Source of the DNA: Bradyrhizobium sp. SRL28 | GTDB taxonomy: Bacteria; Pseudomonadota; Alphaproteobacteria; Rhizobiales; Xanthobacteraceae | DNA: 64,000 nt | Assembly: GCF_018596315.1 (NCBI RefSeq) | Contig: NZ_JAHEAG010000001.1 | Span: 496,001-560,000, forward strand | Reading direction: 5' to 3' | Part shown: piece by piece, positions 27,580-36,548 of the stretch | Numbering within the stretch: position 1 is the first letter of the stretch | How the letters are laid out: the number at the start of each line of letters is the position of its first letter | Notes under the pieces: generated by a model | The model's database searches: none | What the model was told of the DNA's origin: nothing | Seen by the model: the letters and a program-made list of their open reading frames with translations, nothing else | Translations under genes and position numbers: made by a program

Positions 27580-28779
27580 ATGGCCGCTGCTTCCGATCCC
27601 GTCGTCATCCTTTCCGCCGCCCGCACGCCGCTCGGCCGGTTCATGGGCGACCTGTCGCCGTTCAGCGCCCACAAGCTCGGCTCTCACGTGATCGGCGCTG
27701 CGCTGGAGCGGGCGAAGCTTGCGCCTGAAAAGATCGACGAGGTGTTCATGGGCAACGTGCTGCCGGCCGGACAGGGTCAGGCACCGGCCCGGCAGGCTGC
27801 ACGCGACGCCAAATTGCCGGATGCTACCGGCGCGACTACCATCAACAAGGTCTGCGGCTCCGGCATGAAGGCCACCATGCTCGCCCACGACATCATCAAT
27901 GCAGGCTCCGCCTCGATCGTGCTGTCCGGCGGCATGGAGAGCATGAGCAATGCGCCCTACCTGCTGGCCAAGGCGCGCGGCGGTTACCGCGCCGGTCATG
28001 ACCGCATCATCGACCACATGATGATGGACGGCCTGGAAGACGCTTACGAGACCGGCCGCTCGATGGGCGATTTCGGCGAGGCCACGGCGGAAGCCTATCA
28101 GTTCACCCGCGGGGATCAGGACGCCTATGCAATCGAGACACTGACCCGCGCGCGAAAGGCGGTCGAAAGTGGCGCGTTCAAGGCCGAGATCGCGCCGATC
28201 ACGCTGACCGAAAAGGCCGGGCCGCGCATCATCGCCAACGACGAGCACCCGCTCAAGGTCGACCCCGCCAAGATCCCCGGATTGAAAGCCGCGTTCCGCG
28301 CCAATGGGACCATCACGCCGGCCGCCTCCTCCGCCAATGCCGACGGCGCAGCGGCCCTCATCCTCGCAAAGCGCTCCCTCGCCGATCGCGACGGCTTGCC
28401 GGTGCTGGCCGAAATCAAGGGCCACGCCACCCACAGCCAGGAACCACAATGGTTCACCACGGCGCCGATCCCTGCCATCCGCAAGCTGTTGGACAAGGTC
28501 GGCTGGAGCGTCGGCGACGTCGATCTGTTCGAGATCAATGAGGCCTTTGCGGTGGTGGCGATGGCGGCGCAGAAGGATCTCGGCATCCCCAGGGAGAAGC
28601 TGAACGTCAATGGCGGCGCCTGCGCGCTCGGCCATCCCATTGGCGCCACCGGCGCGCGCCTGATCGTGACGCTGTTGCATGCGCTGGAGGCGCAGAACCT
28701 CAAACGCGGCGTTGCAGCCCTTTGCATCGGTGGCGGTGAAGCTACCGCCATCGCGGTCGAGCGCATCGTCCGCGCATAG
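27580..28779 (+). CDS. acetyl-CoA C-acyltransferase (thiolase)
   Basis: A 399-residue thiolase with all catalytic residues: Cys92 in TTINKVCGSGMKA, the EINEAFAVV motif, His in GGACALGHPIGATGAR, and the second Cys in CIGGGEATA. It cleaves 3-ketoacyl-CoA or condenses two acetyl-CoA. Its position divergent from the TetR/oxidoreductase/SDR/crotonase operon suggests it completes a beta-oxidation-like pathway under the same regulator. An ATG at 27580 follows GGAG. Confidence 0.95.
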   Translation: MAAASDPVVILSAARTPLGRFMGDLSPFSAHKLGSHVIGAALERAKLAPEKIDEVFMGNVLPAGQGQAPARQAARDAKLPDATGATTINKVCGSGMKATMLAHDIINAGSASIVLSGGMESMSNAPYLLAKARGGYRAGHDRIIDHMMMDGLEDAYETGRSMGDFGEATAEAYQFTRGDQDAYAIETLTRARKAVESGAFKAEIAPITLTEKAGPRIIANDEHPLKVDPAKIPGLKAAFRANGTITPAASSANADGAAALILAKRSLADRDGLPVLAEIKGHATHSQEPQWFTTAPIPAIRKLLDKVGWSVGDVDLFEINEAFAVVAMAAQKDLGIPREKLNVNGGACALGHPIGATGARLIVTLLHALEAQNLKRGVAALCIGGGEATAIAVERIVRA

Positions 28780-28873
28780 CGTGGGCGGTCCTGCAAAAAT
28801 GGTTGGCGAGTGGCGCGAACCGCGTCGCTCGCCGCCTAGTAACCTGCCTATCCCTATCAGCGCGAAAGTTCCC

Positions 28874-30085
28874 ATGGCTGACCAGTGCGAAACGATCAAG
28901 ACCGCGTCGCCGGCCGTTGTCCCCTCCAGCGCGCTGCCGATCGCGGTCCTTTCCGTCCTGGCCGCCATGGGAACGCTCGCGACCAACATCTTGCTGCCGT
29001 CGCTGCCGCAAATTGCGATCTCATTGAATGTCACCAGCGCGGCGGTCACATCAGCCATCACTGTCTATCTTGCAGTGTTCGGGTTGGGCCAACTCGTGGT
29101 CGGGCCGCTTTCGGATCGCTACGGAAGACGCTGGCCGGTCCTGATCGGATTTGCCGTGTTCTTCGGCGGCAGCGTCTGGTGTGGCTTGGCAAACGACCTA
29201 CCTAATCTTTTGGCCGGCCGCATCGTGCAGGCTGCAGGGGCTTGCGCGACGTCCGTACTGTCCCGCGCCATCGCCCGCGATATGTTCAGTGGGGCGGCGC
29301 TGGCACGCGCGCTGGCGCTCATCATGATCGTGATGTCCGCAGCCCCCGGCTTCTCGCCGCTGCTTGGCGGCGCGCTCGATCACAGCTTTGGCTGGCGCTC
29401 CGAATTCGCTCTCGTCGCAGCCTTTGCCGCTGTTGGCGCCCTTGCCTACAGCATCGTGCTCGGCGAAACCCATCATTCGATCCGCACTCCGTTCAATCCG
29501 GTCGCTATCGCCAGGACCTATGCTGGCCTGATTGGCGATCGCCGTTTCGTTATCCCGGCTGCAACCGCGAGCCTGATCATAGGCGGCTTGTTCTCCATGT
29601 TTTCAGCTGCACCGCGCCTATTCATTGAAGCGATGCACTTCACGCCGATCCAGCTCGGCCTGTTCTTCGCCGGCACCGTCTTTATCGTATTCGCCGCGGG
29701 TATGCTGGCGACAAGATTGGCACCACGCTACGGGCTCGATGGCCCGATCCGGGCAGGACTGTGGGCGACGGCCGCGAGCAGCATTGCGATCCTGCTCTTC
29801 TCGATGATCAGCCCGACTTTCCTGCCATTTCTGGGCGCGATGAGCGTATTTCTCCTCGGCATGGGCGTTGTCAGTCCACTGGCTACCGCGCGGGCGCTCT
29901 CGCCATTCGGGGAGAAAGCCGGCGCGGCCTCGGCGCTGCTCGGTTTCTGGCAGATGATGACCGCCGCCATCGGCGTATGGCTTGCCGCCACTGTGTCGCA
30001 TGAAGCAATGTTGGCGCTGGGCATCGTGTTGAGCGCGTTTTCACTGCTGGCGCTTGGCCTGTACGGGCGAGGCCCGAGGTCTTGA
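28874..30085 (+). CDS. MFS drug/metabolite efflux transporter, Bcr/CflA type
   Basis: A 403-residue major-facilitator protein with about 12 hydrophobic segments. The N-terminal half has LATNILLPSLPQIAISLNV, the loop FGLGQLVVGPLSDRYGRRWP (motif A) and AGACATSVLSRAIARDMFSG (motif-C-like), as in the Bcr/CflA drug-resistance group. The frame opens at 28679 inside the thiolase gene; ATG 28874 begins the conserved part. It could export a toxic substrate or product of the adjacent pathway. Confidence 0.9.
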   Translation: MADQCETIKTASPAVVPSSALPIAVLSVLAAMGTLATNILLPSLPQIAISLNVTSAAVTSAITVYLAVFGLGQLVVGPLSDRYGRRWPVLIGFAVFFGGSVWCGLANDLPNLLAGRIVQAAGACATSVLSRAIARDMFSGAALARALALIMIVMSAAPGFSPLLGGALDHSFGWRSEFALVAAFAAVGALAYSIVLGETHHSIRTPFNPVAIARTYAGLIGDRRFVIPAATASLIIGGLFSMFSAAPRLFIEAMHFTPIQLGLFFAGTVFIVFAAGMLATRLAPRYGLDGPIRAGLWATAASSIAILLFSMISPTFLPFLGAMSVFLLGMGVVSPLATARALSPFGEKAGAASALLGFWQMMTAAIGVWLAATVSHEAMLALGIVLSAFSLLALGLYGRGPRS

Positions 30086-30356
30086 TTGGCTCGCTAACGC
30101 CGTGATCGAGAGGCGTCGCCGTCACGTTCATGCGCTCGCCCAAATCCATCGTCACCAGATTCCAGACGAATTCGCGGGTCTCGCTGACGTTCTTGACGGT
30201 GTCCTTCCACGAAATTGAGGAGAACCCGATTATCGGAGGGTCGTAGAGGAACGCGTTGAAGAAGCTGTAGGGGGCGAGATTCAATTGACCAGCCGCATTC
30301 CGCGAAGAAATCCAGCCAATCGAACGCGGCGCGGCAATCGCGTTGAATGGATTATG
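30086..30356 (-). pseudogene. flavin reductase family remnant, both ends missing
   Basis: The minus strand reads HNPFNAIAAPRSIGWISSRN then AAGQLNLAPYSFFNAFLYDP and PIIGFSSISWKDTVKNVSET, the characteristic core of a flavin reductase-like FMN-binding protein. It has no own start (it emerges from the acyl-CoA dehydrogenase remnant in another frame at about 30356) and loses homology near 30086, where the MFS gene ends on the other strand. More than half of the normal length of about 200 residues is absent. Inactive. Confidence 0.8.
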
Positions 30357-30463
30357 TCTGGGCCCGGATTGGGAACGCGCATTTCCGCCGGATAGTTCTC
30401 CGCGATGAAGGCGCGCACCTCGTCACGAAACGCGGCCTCCTCGCTGGAAAGTTTGAGCTCCAT
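30357..30463 (-). pseudogene. acyl-CoA dehydrogenase N-terminal remnant
   Basis: From ATG 30463 the frame encodes MELKLSSEEAAFRDEVRAFI then AENYPAEMRVPNP, the first 33 or so residues of an acyl-CoA dehydrogenase. Homology stops at about 30357, where the flavin reductase remnant starts in a different frame. It follows the SDR at 30479 by 15 bases, so an intact dehydrogenase probably once completed the ligase-SDR operon and was lost by a deletion. Confidence 0.75.
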
Positions 30464-30478
30464 CGTGAGTGGCTCCCG

Positions 30479-31216
30479 CTACCACTTCTCGCCGAAGGGG
30501 CGAATCTCCAGCTCAAAAGTCCAGGCGCTTTTGGGCTGCTGATAAAGCAGCCAATAGGATTCTGCGACCGACGAGGGCGGCATCAAGAGATCGGGATCAT
30601 CCAGCGCGTTCGGACCAAGCGCCTCGATCCGCCGCTGCCGAACCCATTCGGTATCGACGCCGGAATCGATGATGAGATGCGCGACATGGATGTTCTTTGG
30701 ACCCAATTCACGCGCGGTCGCTTGTGCGACGGCCCGCAGGCCGAACTTGGCGCTGGCGAAGGCCGCATATCCCGATCCGCCGCGGAGACTCGCTGTCGCG
30801 CCGGTGAAGAAGATATTGCCTTTGCCGCGGGGCAGCATTAGCCGCGCTGCTTCGCGGCCGGCGAGAAAGCCGGAATAGCAGGCCATTTCCCAGACCTTGC
30901 GGAACACGCGTTCGGTCGTATCCAAAATCGGGAAGTTGACGTTGGCGCCGATGTTGAAGATGCAGACCTCCAGCGGCGCGTGTTTGTCCGCATCGCCAAG
31001 GAAGGAAATGATTTCCTCCTCCTTGCGTGCGTCGAGCGAGCACGCGTGAATTTCGCCGCCGGCTTTCTCGATCTCCTTGACGAGCGGCTCGAGCTTGGCG
31101 CCGTTGCGGCGCCCGGCGAACACTGTAAAGCCCTCGGAGGCGAACTTCTTTGCAATCTCGCCGCCGATATAGTCACCAGCGCCGATCACGGCCACGGTCG
31201 CGTTTCTCTTTTGCAA
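30479..31216 (-). CDS. SDR-family protein lacking the catalytic tyrosine
   Basis: A 245-residue SDR-fold protein: AVIGAGDYIGGEIAKKFASE at the N-terminus, FNIGANVNF near residue 88, GNIFFTGATASLRGGSGYAA, and FASAK (Phe153 to Lys157) in place of YxxxK. It ends FELEIRPFGEKW. TTG 31216 is preferred as start: GGGAG lies seven bases upstream and it clears the ligase stop by 20 bases, whereas the frame start at 31348 would overlap the ligase. It is close kin of the SDR at 33072. Confidence 0.88.
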   Translation of the reverse strand: MQKRNATVAVIGAGDYIGGEIAKKFASEGFTVFAGRRNGAKLEPLVKEIEKAGGEIHACSLDARKEEEIISFLGDADKHAPLEVCIFNIGANVNFPILDTTERVFRKVWEMACYSGFLAGREAARLMLPRGKGNIFFTGATASLRGGSGYAAFASAKFGLRAVAQATARELGPKNIHVAHLIIDSGVDTEWVRQRRIEALGPNALDDPDLLMPPSSVAESYWLLYQQPKSAWTFELEIRPFGEKW

Positions 31217-31235
31217 CGGTTTTCTCCCGGTCAGG

Positions 31236-32834
31236 TTAGATCTGTTGTCTGCGAAGTGGAGCGGCCTGCGCCGGAGGCGCTTCCCCGCGCAGGGACTCCG
31301 CCAGCTTGTGTTTGAGTATCTTGCCGGTCGAAGTGGCCGGCAATGCATCGAGGATGACGATTTCAGACGGCCGCTTGTATGAGGTGAGCTGAAATCGAAT
31401 GAAACTCATCAGCTCCTCTGGCGTCACGCGTGACCCTGGCAGCAGTTGCACAAAGGCGACAATCTCCTCATTGCCATCGGCGGCACGGCCGACCACGGCA
31501 GACTGCACGACGTCCCTGTGTGAACTGAGGACCGCTTCGACCTCGGCAGGATAGACGTTGAAGCCCGAACGGATGATCATTTCCTTGGTTCGGCCGACAA
31601 TGTACAGGCAATCGCCGTCGAAGCGCGCGAGATCGCCGGTATTGAACCAGCCCTCGCTGTCGATCACCTTGGCCGTCAGCTCGGGGGCCCGATAATAGCC
31701 ACGCATCACGTTACGTCCGCGAACGTGAAGTTCACCGACTTCACCCTTCGACAGTGGTATGCCGTCGATTGTTCTGATCCGGGCTTCTACTCCCGGCAGC
31801 AGCGTGCCGACCGCCTGGTCGGAACGCGGCGCATCGAAACGTACGCCAGATATTCCCGGCGAACATTCGGTGATCCCGTAGCCGTTAAGCAGCGGAAGGC
31901 CGAACTCTTTCTCGACGCGCGACTTCAGATTCAAATCGAGGGGTGCGCCGGCGACGGCGATCAAACGTAACGAGCCTCGGGCGAGCTGTTCCACGCCCGA
32001 TACGCTCTTATATTCCAGCAGGCGCTGATAGGTGGCGGGCACGCCATTGAGGATGGTAACGCCCTCCTCCGCGATCGCCCGGGCGGTTGCGGCAGGGTCG
32101 TACTTGCTGACCATCCGCACTGTGCCGCCCACCATCAATGTCATGATCAGGAGCGAGATGCCAACGATATGGGAGATCGGCAACACGAGATAAATCTTGT
32201 CGTCTTGATTCATCTTGCGGAAATACGCGGTGGTCGTTGCGCTGATCAGCAGATTATCATGCGAGAGCATCACGCCCTTGGGGGTCCCCGTCGTTCCCGA
32301 GGTGTAGATCAGCACCGCGACTTGTTTTACGGGATCGGCCTCCACCGGCTCGACGGTTGCGCTTTCGTTGAGCGGACCGACACCAATCTCCAGCAGCGGG
32401 CCTATTCGCCGGTTCTCGGCGCCATAGCGCGACGCGTGAGCCGCAGCCTCCTTCGAAATACCTGATGTGAAAAACATCCGGCGGGCGCCGCTATGGTCGC
32501 GAATCTGGTCCAGTTCGCGCGCCGACAATCGCGGGTTGGCGACGATCGCCCAGGCGTCGAGCCGGCTCGCCGCCAGCAGCAAGGCGGCAAGCGCAATACA
32601 GTTTTCGCTGACAATGACCATCCGGTCGCCCGGCCTGATCCCCAGCGACGAGAGGACGGTGGCGATCTCGCCGACACGCTGATCCAGATCGCGGTAGCTC
32701 CAGGACGCCCCGTCTTCGACCAGCGCGATCCGGTCGGGAGCTTCGGCAACCTGACTTGCCGTAACTTCGTGGATGCGGCGCGGCAAGTCGACAGCAATCT
32801 CGTCGAGATTGATCGTCTGTGAAAGCTCCGCCAC
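31236..32834 (-). CDS. AMP-dependent acyl-CoA synthetase/ligase
   Basis: A 532-residue ANL-superfamily ligase that adenylates a carboxylic acid and transfers it to CoA. Key motifs: YTSGTTGTPKGVMLSHDNL (P-loop), NGYGITECSPGISGV, GWFNTGDLARFDGDCLYIVG, RTKEMIIRSGFNVYPAEVE, and the C-terminal catalytic Lys in ATSTGKILKHKL. GTG 32834 has GGGAGG six bases upstream and is preferred to 32879. It is the first gene of a minus-strand operon with the SDR at 30479; an operator-like repeat lies 60-80 bases upstream. Confidence 0.93.
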   Translation of the reverse strand: MAELSQTINLDEIAVDLPRRIHEVTASQVAEAPDRIALVEDGASWSYRDLDQRVGEIATVLSSLGIRPGDRMVIVSENCIALAALLLAASRLDAWAIVANPRLSARELDQIRDHSGARRMFFTSGISKEAAAHASRYGAENRRIGPLLEIGVGPLNESATVEPVEADPVKQVAVLIYTSGTTGTPKGVMLSHDNLLISATTTAYFRKMNQDDKIYLVLPISHIVGISLLIMTLMVGGTVRMVSKYDPAATARAIAEEGVTILNGVPATYQRLLEYKSVSGVEQLARGSLRLIAVAGAPLDLNLKSRVEKEFGLPLLNGYGITECSPGISGVRFDAPRSDQAVGTLLPGVEARIRTIDGIPLSKGEVGELHVRGRNVMRGYYRAPELTAKVIDSEGWFNTGDLARFDGDCLYIVGRTKEMIIRSGFNVYPAEVEAVLSSHRDVVQSAVVGRAADGNEEIVAFVQLLPGSRVTPEELMSFIRFQLTSYKRPSEIVILDALPATSTGKILKHKLAESLRGEAPPAQAAPLRRQQI

Positions 32835-32894
32835 GACTAGCCTCCCGACCAAACCATGCCTACTTTTGCAACGCGGCACATTCGTCGCCTACCT

Positions 32895-32915
32895 AACGTT
32901 CTTTTTTAGAACTCG
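32895..32915. promoter_or_regulatory. inverted repeat GTTC-N7-GAAC, copy 1
   Basis: AACGTTC-TTTTTTA-GAACTCG, between the divergent ligase (32834) and SDR (33072) genes. Its core GTTCTTTTTTAGAACT matches 14 of 16 positions of the repeat at 36549-36569 read on the minus strand, suggesting a common regulator, most simply the HxlR protein at 36711. Confidence 0.6.
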
Positions 32916-33071
32916 TCAATCACTAATTCATCTTCCCTGCTTCACGAGGTCCAAAAGGGCAACCCAACTGCCCCATTATCATCTGCCCGTTATTGAAAGA
33001 CCGTCGTTTACAATGTGCGGGCTGGCCGTTACGATTAAAGTATCAAATAGGAACTTAATGGGAGAGGCAGA

Positions 33072-33815
33072 ATGCCGGAGAGCCGCGGCGTAGCGATACT
33101 TGTAGGCGCAGGCGACGCCATCGGCGCGGCGGTCGCGCGGCGTTTTGCCAGGGGCGGCTATACGATTTGCATCTGCAGACGTGATGCGTCCAAGTCGCAG
33201 GGGCTTGTGAGCGAGCTGAGGGCTGCGGGACATAACATTCACGCGTTCAGCATCGATGCCCGTCAGGAAGCAGAAGTCCAAGGCATATTCGCGCGGATCG
33301 AGAAAGAGCTCGGGCCGATCGAGGTCTGCCTCTACAATGCCGGTTCGAACGTCAACAAGCCATTGCTGGAGACAACCGAGAAGCTGTTCTTCAAGGCCTG
33401 GGAACTGGCCTGCTACGGCGGCTTCCTGGTCGGACGTGAGGCTGCGCGCGTCATGCTGCCGCGCGGACGCGGCACCGTCTTCTTTACGGGGGCGACCGCC
33501 AGTGTGCGTGGCGGTCCGGGGTTTGCGGCATTTTCATCAGCGAAGTTCGGCCTTCGCGCAGTGGCCCAGGCGATGGCGCGCGAGCTGGGGCCGAAGAATA
33601 TTCACGTCGTGCATCTGTTGATCGATGCAGGCGTCGACAGCGAGGCCATTCATCAGCGCATGAAAGCAGCAAAAGGGATCGAGGCAAGCGACATTCCCCC
33701 TGATAGCCTGACCAAGACGTCTTCCATTGCCGAGGCCTACTGGTTCACCCACCAGCAAAGCAGGGATGGCTGGACCCACGAGCTCGATCTCCGTCCGTCC
33801 GTGGAGAAGTGGTAA
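33072..33815 (+). CDS. SDR-family protein lacking the catalytic tyrosine
   Basis: A 247-residue SDR-fold protein: AILVGAGDAIGAAVARRFAR, CLYNAGSNVNKPLLETTEKL, TVFFTGATASVRGG, then FSSAK (Phe154 to Lys158) in place of YxxxK. The Ser of the triad is kept (Ser144). It ends HELDLRPSVEKW. It is paralogous to the product of 30479-31216. A GGGAGAGG ribosome site precedes ATG 33072. The GST gene starts one base after its stop. Confidence 0.9.
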   Translation: MPESRGVAILVGAGDAIGAAVARRFARGGYTICICRRDASKSQGLVSELRAAGHNIHAFSIDARQEAEVQGIFARIEKELGPIEVCLYNAGSNVNKPLLETTEKLFFKAWELACYGGFLVGREAARVMLPRGRGTVFFTGATASVRGGPGFAAFSSAKFGLRAVAQAMARELGPKNIHVVHLLIDAGVDSEAIHQRMKAAKGIEASDIPPDSLTKTSSIAEAYWFTHQQSRDGWTHELDLRPSVEKW

Positions 33816-33816
33816 C

Positions 33817-34494
33817 ATGAACGCGACACCAAACCTGACCCTGTGGGGCGTTGGGACAAGCCGCACCATTCGTCCGCATTGGGCCATGCACGAACTGGGC
33901 CTGGTCTACGAGACAAAGCCGATCGGGCCGCGAACGGGCGAGACCAAGACCGCTGAATACACCAGGCTCAATCCGCGCCAGAAAATTCCGCTGCTACAGG
34001 ACGGCGACTTCTGCATTGGCGAGAGCGCCGCGATCGTGGCCTACCTGTCGCGAACGTACTCCACGGCGGAACGTTCGCTGATTCCTGAATCCACCCGCGA
34101 GTATGCCGCGTGGCTGGAATGGTGTTTCTTTATCGTCGCGGAGCTGGATTCCACCAGCCTTTACGTGATGCGCCGTCATCGGGCTGACGCACTCGGTCCG
34201 ATCTATGGTATTGCGCCCGAGGTCGTTGCCCAGGCCGGTGAGTACTTTCGTCAGCAATTGCGCCATGTGGAAGTAGCGCTCGCGGACGGTCGGCAATTCC
34301 TGATGGGCGAGCGGTTCACCAGCGCTGACATCCTGCTCACGACCTGCCTTGAGTGGGCCATCGCCTATGGTGTCGGCATTTGCGACAACGCGCAACCCTA
34401 TCTCGAACGCATCAAGAAACGCGACGCCTTTCAGCGAGCCGTCGCGGCAAATACCCCATTGGTACCGATCACGCCGGCGCCGGCGAAAGTTTAG
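33817..34494 (+). CDS. glutathione S-transferase family protein
   Basis: A 225-residue GST: N-terminal thioredoxin-like domain (WGVGTSRTIRPHWAMHELGL, NPRQKIPLLQDGDFCIGESA with the glutathione-binding Glu-Ser) and an all-helical C-terminal domain (FLMGERFTSADILLTTCLEW). ATG 33817 immediately follows the SDR stop; the longer frame overlaps that gene. It may conjugate or isomerise an electrophilic intermediate of the surrounding aromatic/CoA pathway, a role also suggested by the DsbA-type isomerase at 35838. Confidence 0.9.
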   Translation: MNATPNLTLWGVGTSRTIRPHWAMHELGLVYETKPIGPRTGETKTAEYTRLNPRQKIPLLQDGDFCIGESAAIVAYLSRTYSTAERSLIPESTREYAAWLEWCFFIVAELDSTSLYVMRRHRADALGPIYGIAPEVVAQAGEYFRQQLRHVEVALADGRQFLMGERFTSADILLTTCLEWAIAYGVGICDNAQPYLERIKKRDAFQRAVAANTPLVPITPAPAKV

Positions 34495-34529
34495 AAACCG
34501 CTCGCCGCTCGTGCGAGAGGGCTTCGGAG

Positions 34530-35729
34530 TTAGACCGCCACGCGCACGCTGCGTTCGGCGACCATCTTGTCGATGGCGCTGTCGTCGTAACCCAGCTCGC
34601 GCAACACGTCGCGCGAGTGCTCGCCGACCCGGGGAGCCGGCCCGCCGATCGCGGCCTCATTGATCTCAAAGCGGGCCGCCGGCTTCGGCTGGCGCACCCG
34701 CCCGACCTTCGGCTGATCGAACTCCGCGATGATATCGCGCGCGATCACCTGTTCATTGTGGATGATTTCGCCTCGCCGCAGGATCGGCGCGCAAGGGACG
34801 TCGGCGGCGTCCAGGCGCTCCAGCCATTCGGCCGTGGTGCGCTGACCGATATACTCTGCCATCTTGTTGATGCGGGCCGTGGCGTTGACCGAGCGCGCCG
34901 AGGGCGTCGCAAACCGTGGATCCCTGGCAAGCTCGGGATCGCCGGAGGCCCGGCAAAACCCCTGCCATTCGGAATCCGAGATGGTGCCGGCCGTGATGTA
35001 GCCGTCGCTGGTCTTGAACACGAGATCGGGCCGATCGTTGGGATCGGCGGCGGTGGTTTCCGCGCCCACCACCGTGTATTGCATCATGCCTTCGGGCCAC
35101 AAATACGAGATCATCGCATCCAGCATTGCGACCTGAATATGATCGCCCTGCCCTGTCTTCTCGCGGGCGTAGAGCGCCGCTGCCACCGCCTGTGCCGTGA
35201 ACACGGCGGTAGTCTTGTCGCATACGATGGTTCGGATCATCTGCGGACGGTTCGTTACCGGCTGCGACTGGATATCGGCAAAGCCCGACAGGCCCTGAAT
35301 GATCGGATCATAGACGCGCTTTTTCACATACGGTCCGGTGTCGCCGACGCCGCTGATCGAGACATAGATCAAGCGTGGATGGCGCTGGCGCAACTCATCG
35401 GCGCCGAGACCGAGGCGCTCCATGGTGCCGGGCCGGAAATTCTGCACCAGGACATCCGCCTGCGCGACCAGCCTGGCGAGAACCTCACGGCCGGCCGCGC
35501 TCTTGACGTCGATCGACAGTGATCGCTTGCCGCGGTTTGAAGAGATAAAGAGCGCGGAGAACTCGCCATCCTTGTCAATGGTGGCACGGCTGCGCCGGGT
35601 GATATCGCCTCCGATCGGCTCGATCTTCAGCACGTCGGCGCCCTGATCCGCCAGAAACATCGTCGCAAACGGTCCCGACACCACGCCTGTCAGATCGAGG
35701 ACACGAACACCGCTGAGTGGGCCAGGCAT
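34530..35729 (-). CDS. CaiB/BaiF-type (family III) CoA-transferase
   Basis: A 399-residue family III CoA-transferase, which moves CoA between carboxylic acids. N-terminal PLSGVRVLDLTGVVSGPFAT, ADVLKIEPIGGD, SSNRGKRSLSIDVKSAAGRE, and LVQNFRPGTMERLGLG are the family signature; catalytic Asp is expected in the ISGVGDTGPY / YDPIIQGLSG region. GGGAGA precedes ATG 35729. It lies on the same strand after the isomerase gene (109-base gap). Confidence 0.92.
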   Translation of the reverse strand: MPGPLSGVRVLDLTGVVSGPFATMFLADQGADVLKIEPIGGDITRRSRATIDKDGEFSALFISSNRGKRSLSIDVKSAAGREVLARLVAQADVLVQNFRPGTMERLGLGADELRQRHPRLIYVSISGVGDTGPYVKKRVYDPIIQGLSGFADIQSQPVTNRPQMIRTIVCDKTTAVFTAQAVAAALYAREKTGQGDHIQVAMLDAMISYLWPEGMMQYTVVGAETTAADPNDRPDLVFKTSDGYITAGTISDSEWQGFCRASGDPELARDPRFATPSARSVNATARINKMAEYIGQRTTAEWLERLDAADVPCAPILRRGEIIHNEQVIARDIIAEFDQPKVGRVRQPKPAARFEINEAAIGGPAPRVGEHSRDVLRELGYDDSAIDKMVAERSVRVAV

Positions 35730-35837
35730 GGCATTCTCCCTTATTGTTACTTTTGCTACGGGGCGGACTGCGAATTTGGCTTTCGGTCGTGCAGGCCCAG
35801 CATACAGGGCCTGTCTTCCAGCGCTCAATTCCCGATC

Positions 35838-36470
35838 TTAGGCCGTTTTCGAAACCGGTTGGCTGGTCTGCTCGACAATCGACTCCTCGACGTCGCGGAG
35901 TTGGTCCTTGCCGAAGAACATTTCCTTTCCAACGAAGAAAGTCGGCGAGCCGAATGCTCCGCGGTTGACCGCGTCGGTGGTCCGATCGATCAACCCCTTC
36001 TTGACGTCATCCTGCTGCGCACGCGCGATCAACCGGTCGATATCGATGCCGGAGGAGATGAATGCGTTTCGGAAAGTTTCGAGATCATCCATCTTCTTCG
36101 GCTCTTCCCACATATGATGATAGGCAGCGCGGAAATAGGGTTCAAACATGCCTTCGAACTGAGCCGCGACGGCGCCGCGCATCAGCATCAGCGTGTTGAC
36201 CGGAAAGAACGGATTGGAGCGGAACTTCGTCGCGTTATGGCGCCGAATGAAGCGCTGGGTCTCCAGCGCCTGGTGTTCCGGCTTGTTCTTGATTCCGCGA
36301 AGCGAGTCGAACGGCGACATGTTGCCGGTTGCCTTGAAGATGCCGCCGAGCAGAACCGGGACATATTCGAATTTCACGCCGGTGCGCCGTTCGATCCCCG
36401 GAAGGACCAGTTCCGCCAGGTAAGCGTTCGGGCTGCCAAAATCGAACAGGAATTCAACTTTCAGTGGCAT
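35838..36470 (-). CDS. 2-hydroxychromene-2-carboxylate isomerase-like DsbA-family protein
   Basis: A 210-residue DsbA/kappa-GST-fold protein: EFLFDFGSPNAYLAELVLPG with the Ser (not Cys) active-site position typical of HCCA isomerases, KPEHQALETQRFIRRHN, PFFPVNTLMLMRG, and RGAFGSPTFFVGKEMFFGKD. In naphthalene-type degradation this family performs a glutathione-dependent cis-trans isomerisation. It sits upstream of the CoA-transferase and divergent from the HxlR gene. Confidence 0.9.
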   Translation of the reverse strand: MPLKVEFLFDFGSPNAYLAELVLPGIERRTGVKFEYVPVLLGGIFKATGNMSPFDSLRGIKNKPEHQALETQRFIRRHNATKFRSNPFFPVNTLMLMRGAVAAQFEGMFEPYFRAAYHHMWEEPKKMDDLETFRNAFISSGIDIDRLIARAQQDDVKKGLIDRTTDAVNRGAFGSPTFFVGKEMFFGKDQLRDVEESIVEQTSQPVSKTA

Positions 36471-36548
36471 GTCGGCTCCTCCCGTAGAGCGAAGTGAATG
36501 GTCAGGTTTGGCGATCCTCTGGCCGATCCCTGGCTACTTTTCGTTCAT

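Noticed and set aside
27562..29061. A 499-residue minus-strand frame across thiolase and MFS genes
   Set aside because: Spans two strongly supported opposite-strand genes and has shadow-like composition.
34353..35522. A 389-residue plus-strand frame across the CoA-transferase
   Set aside because: Antisense shadow of a recognised gene.
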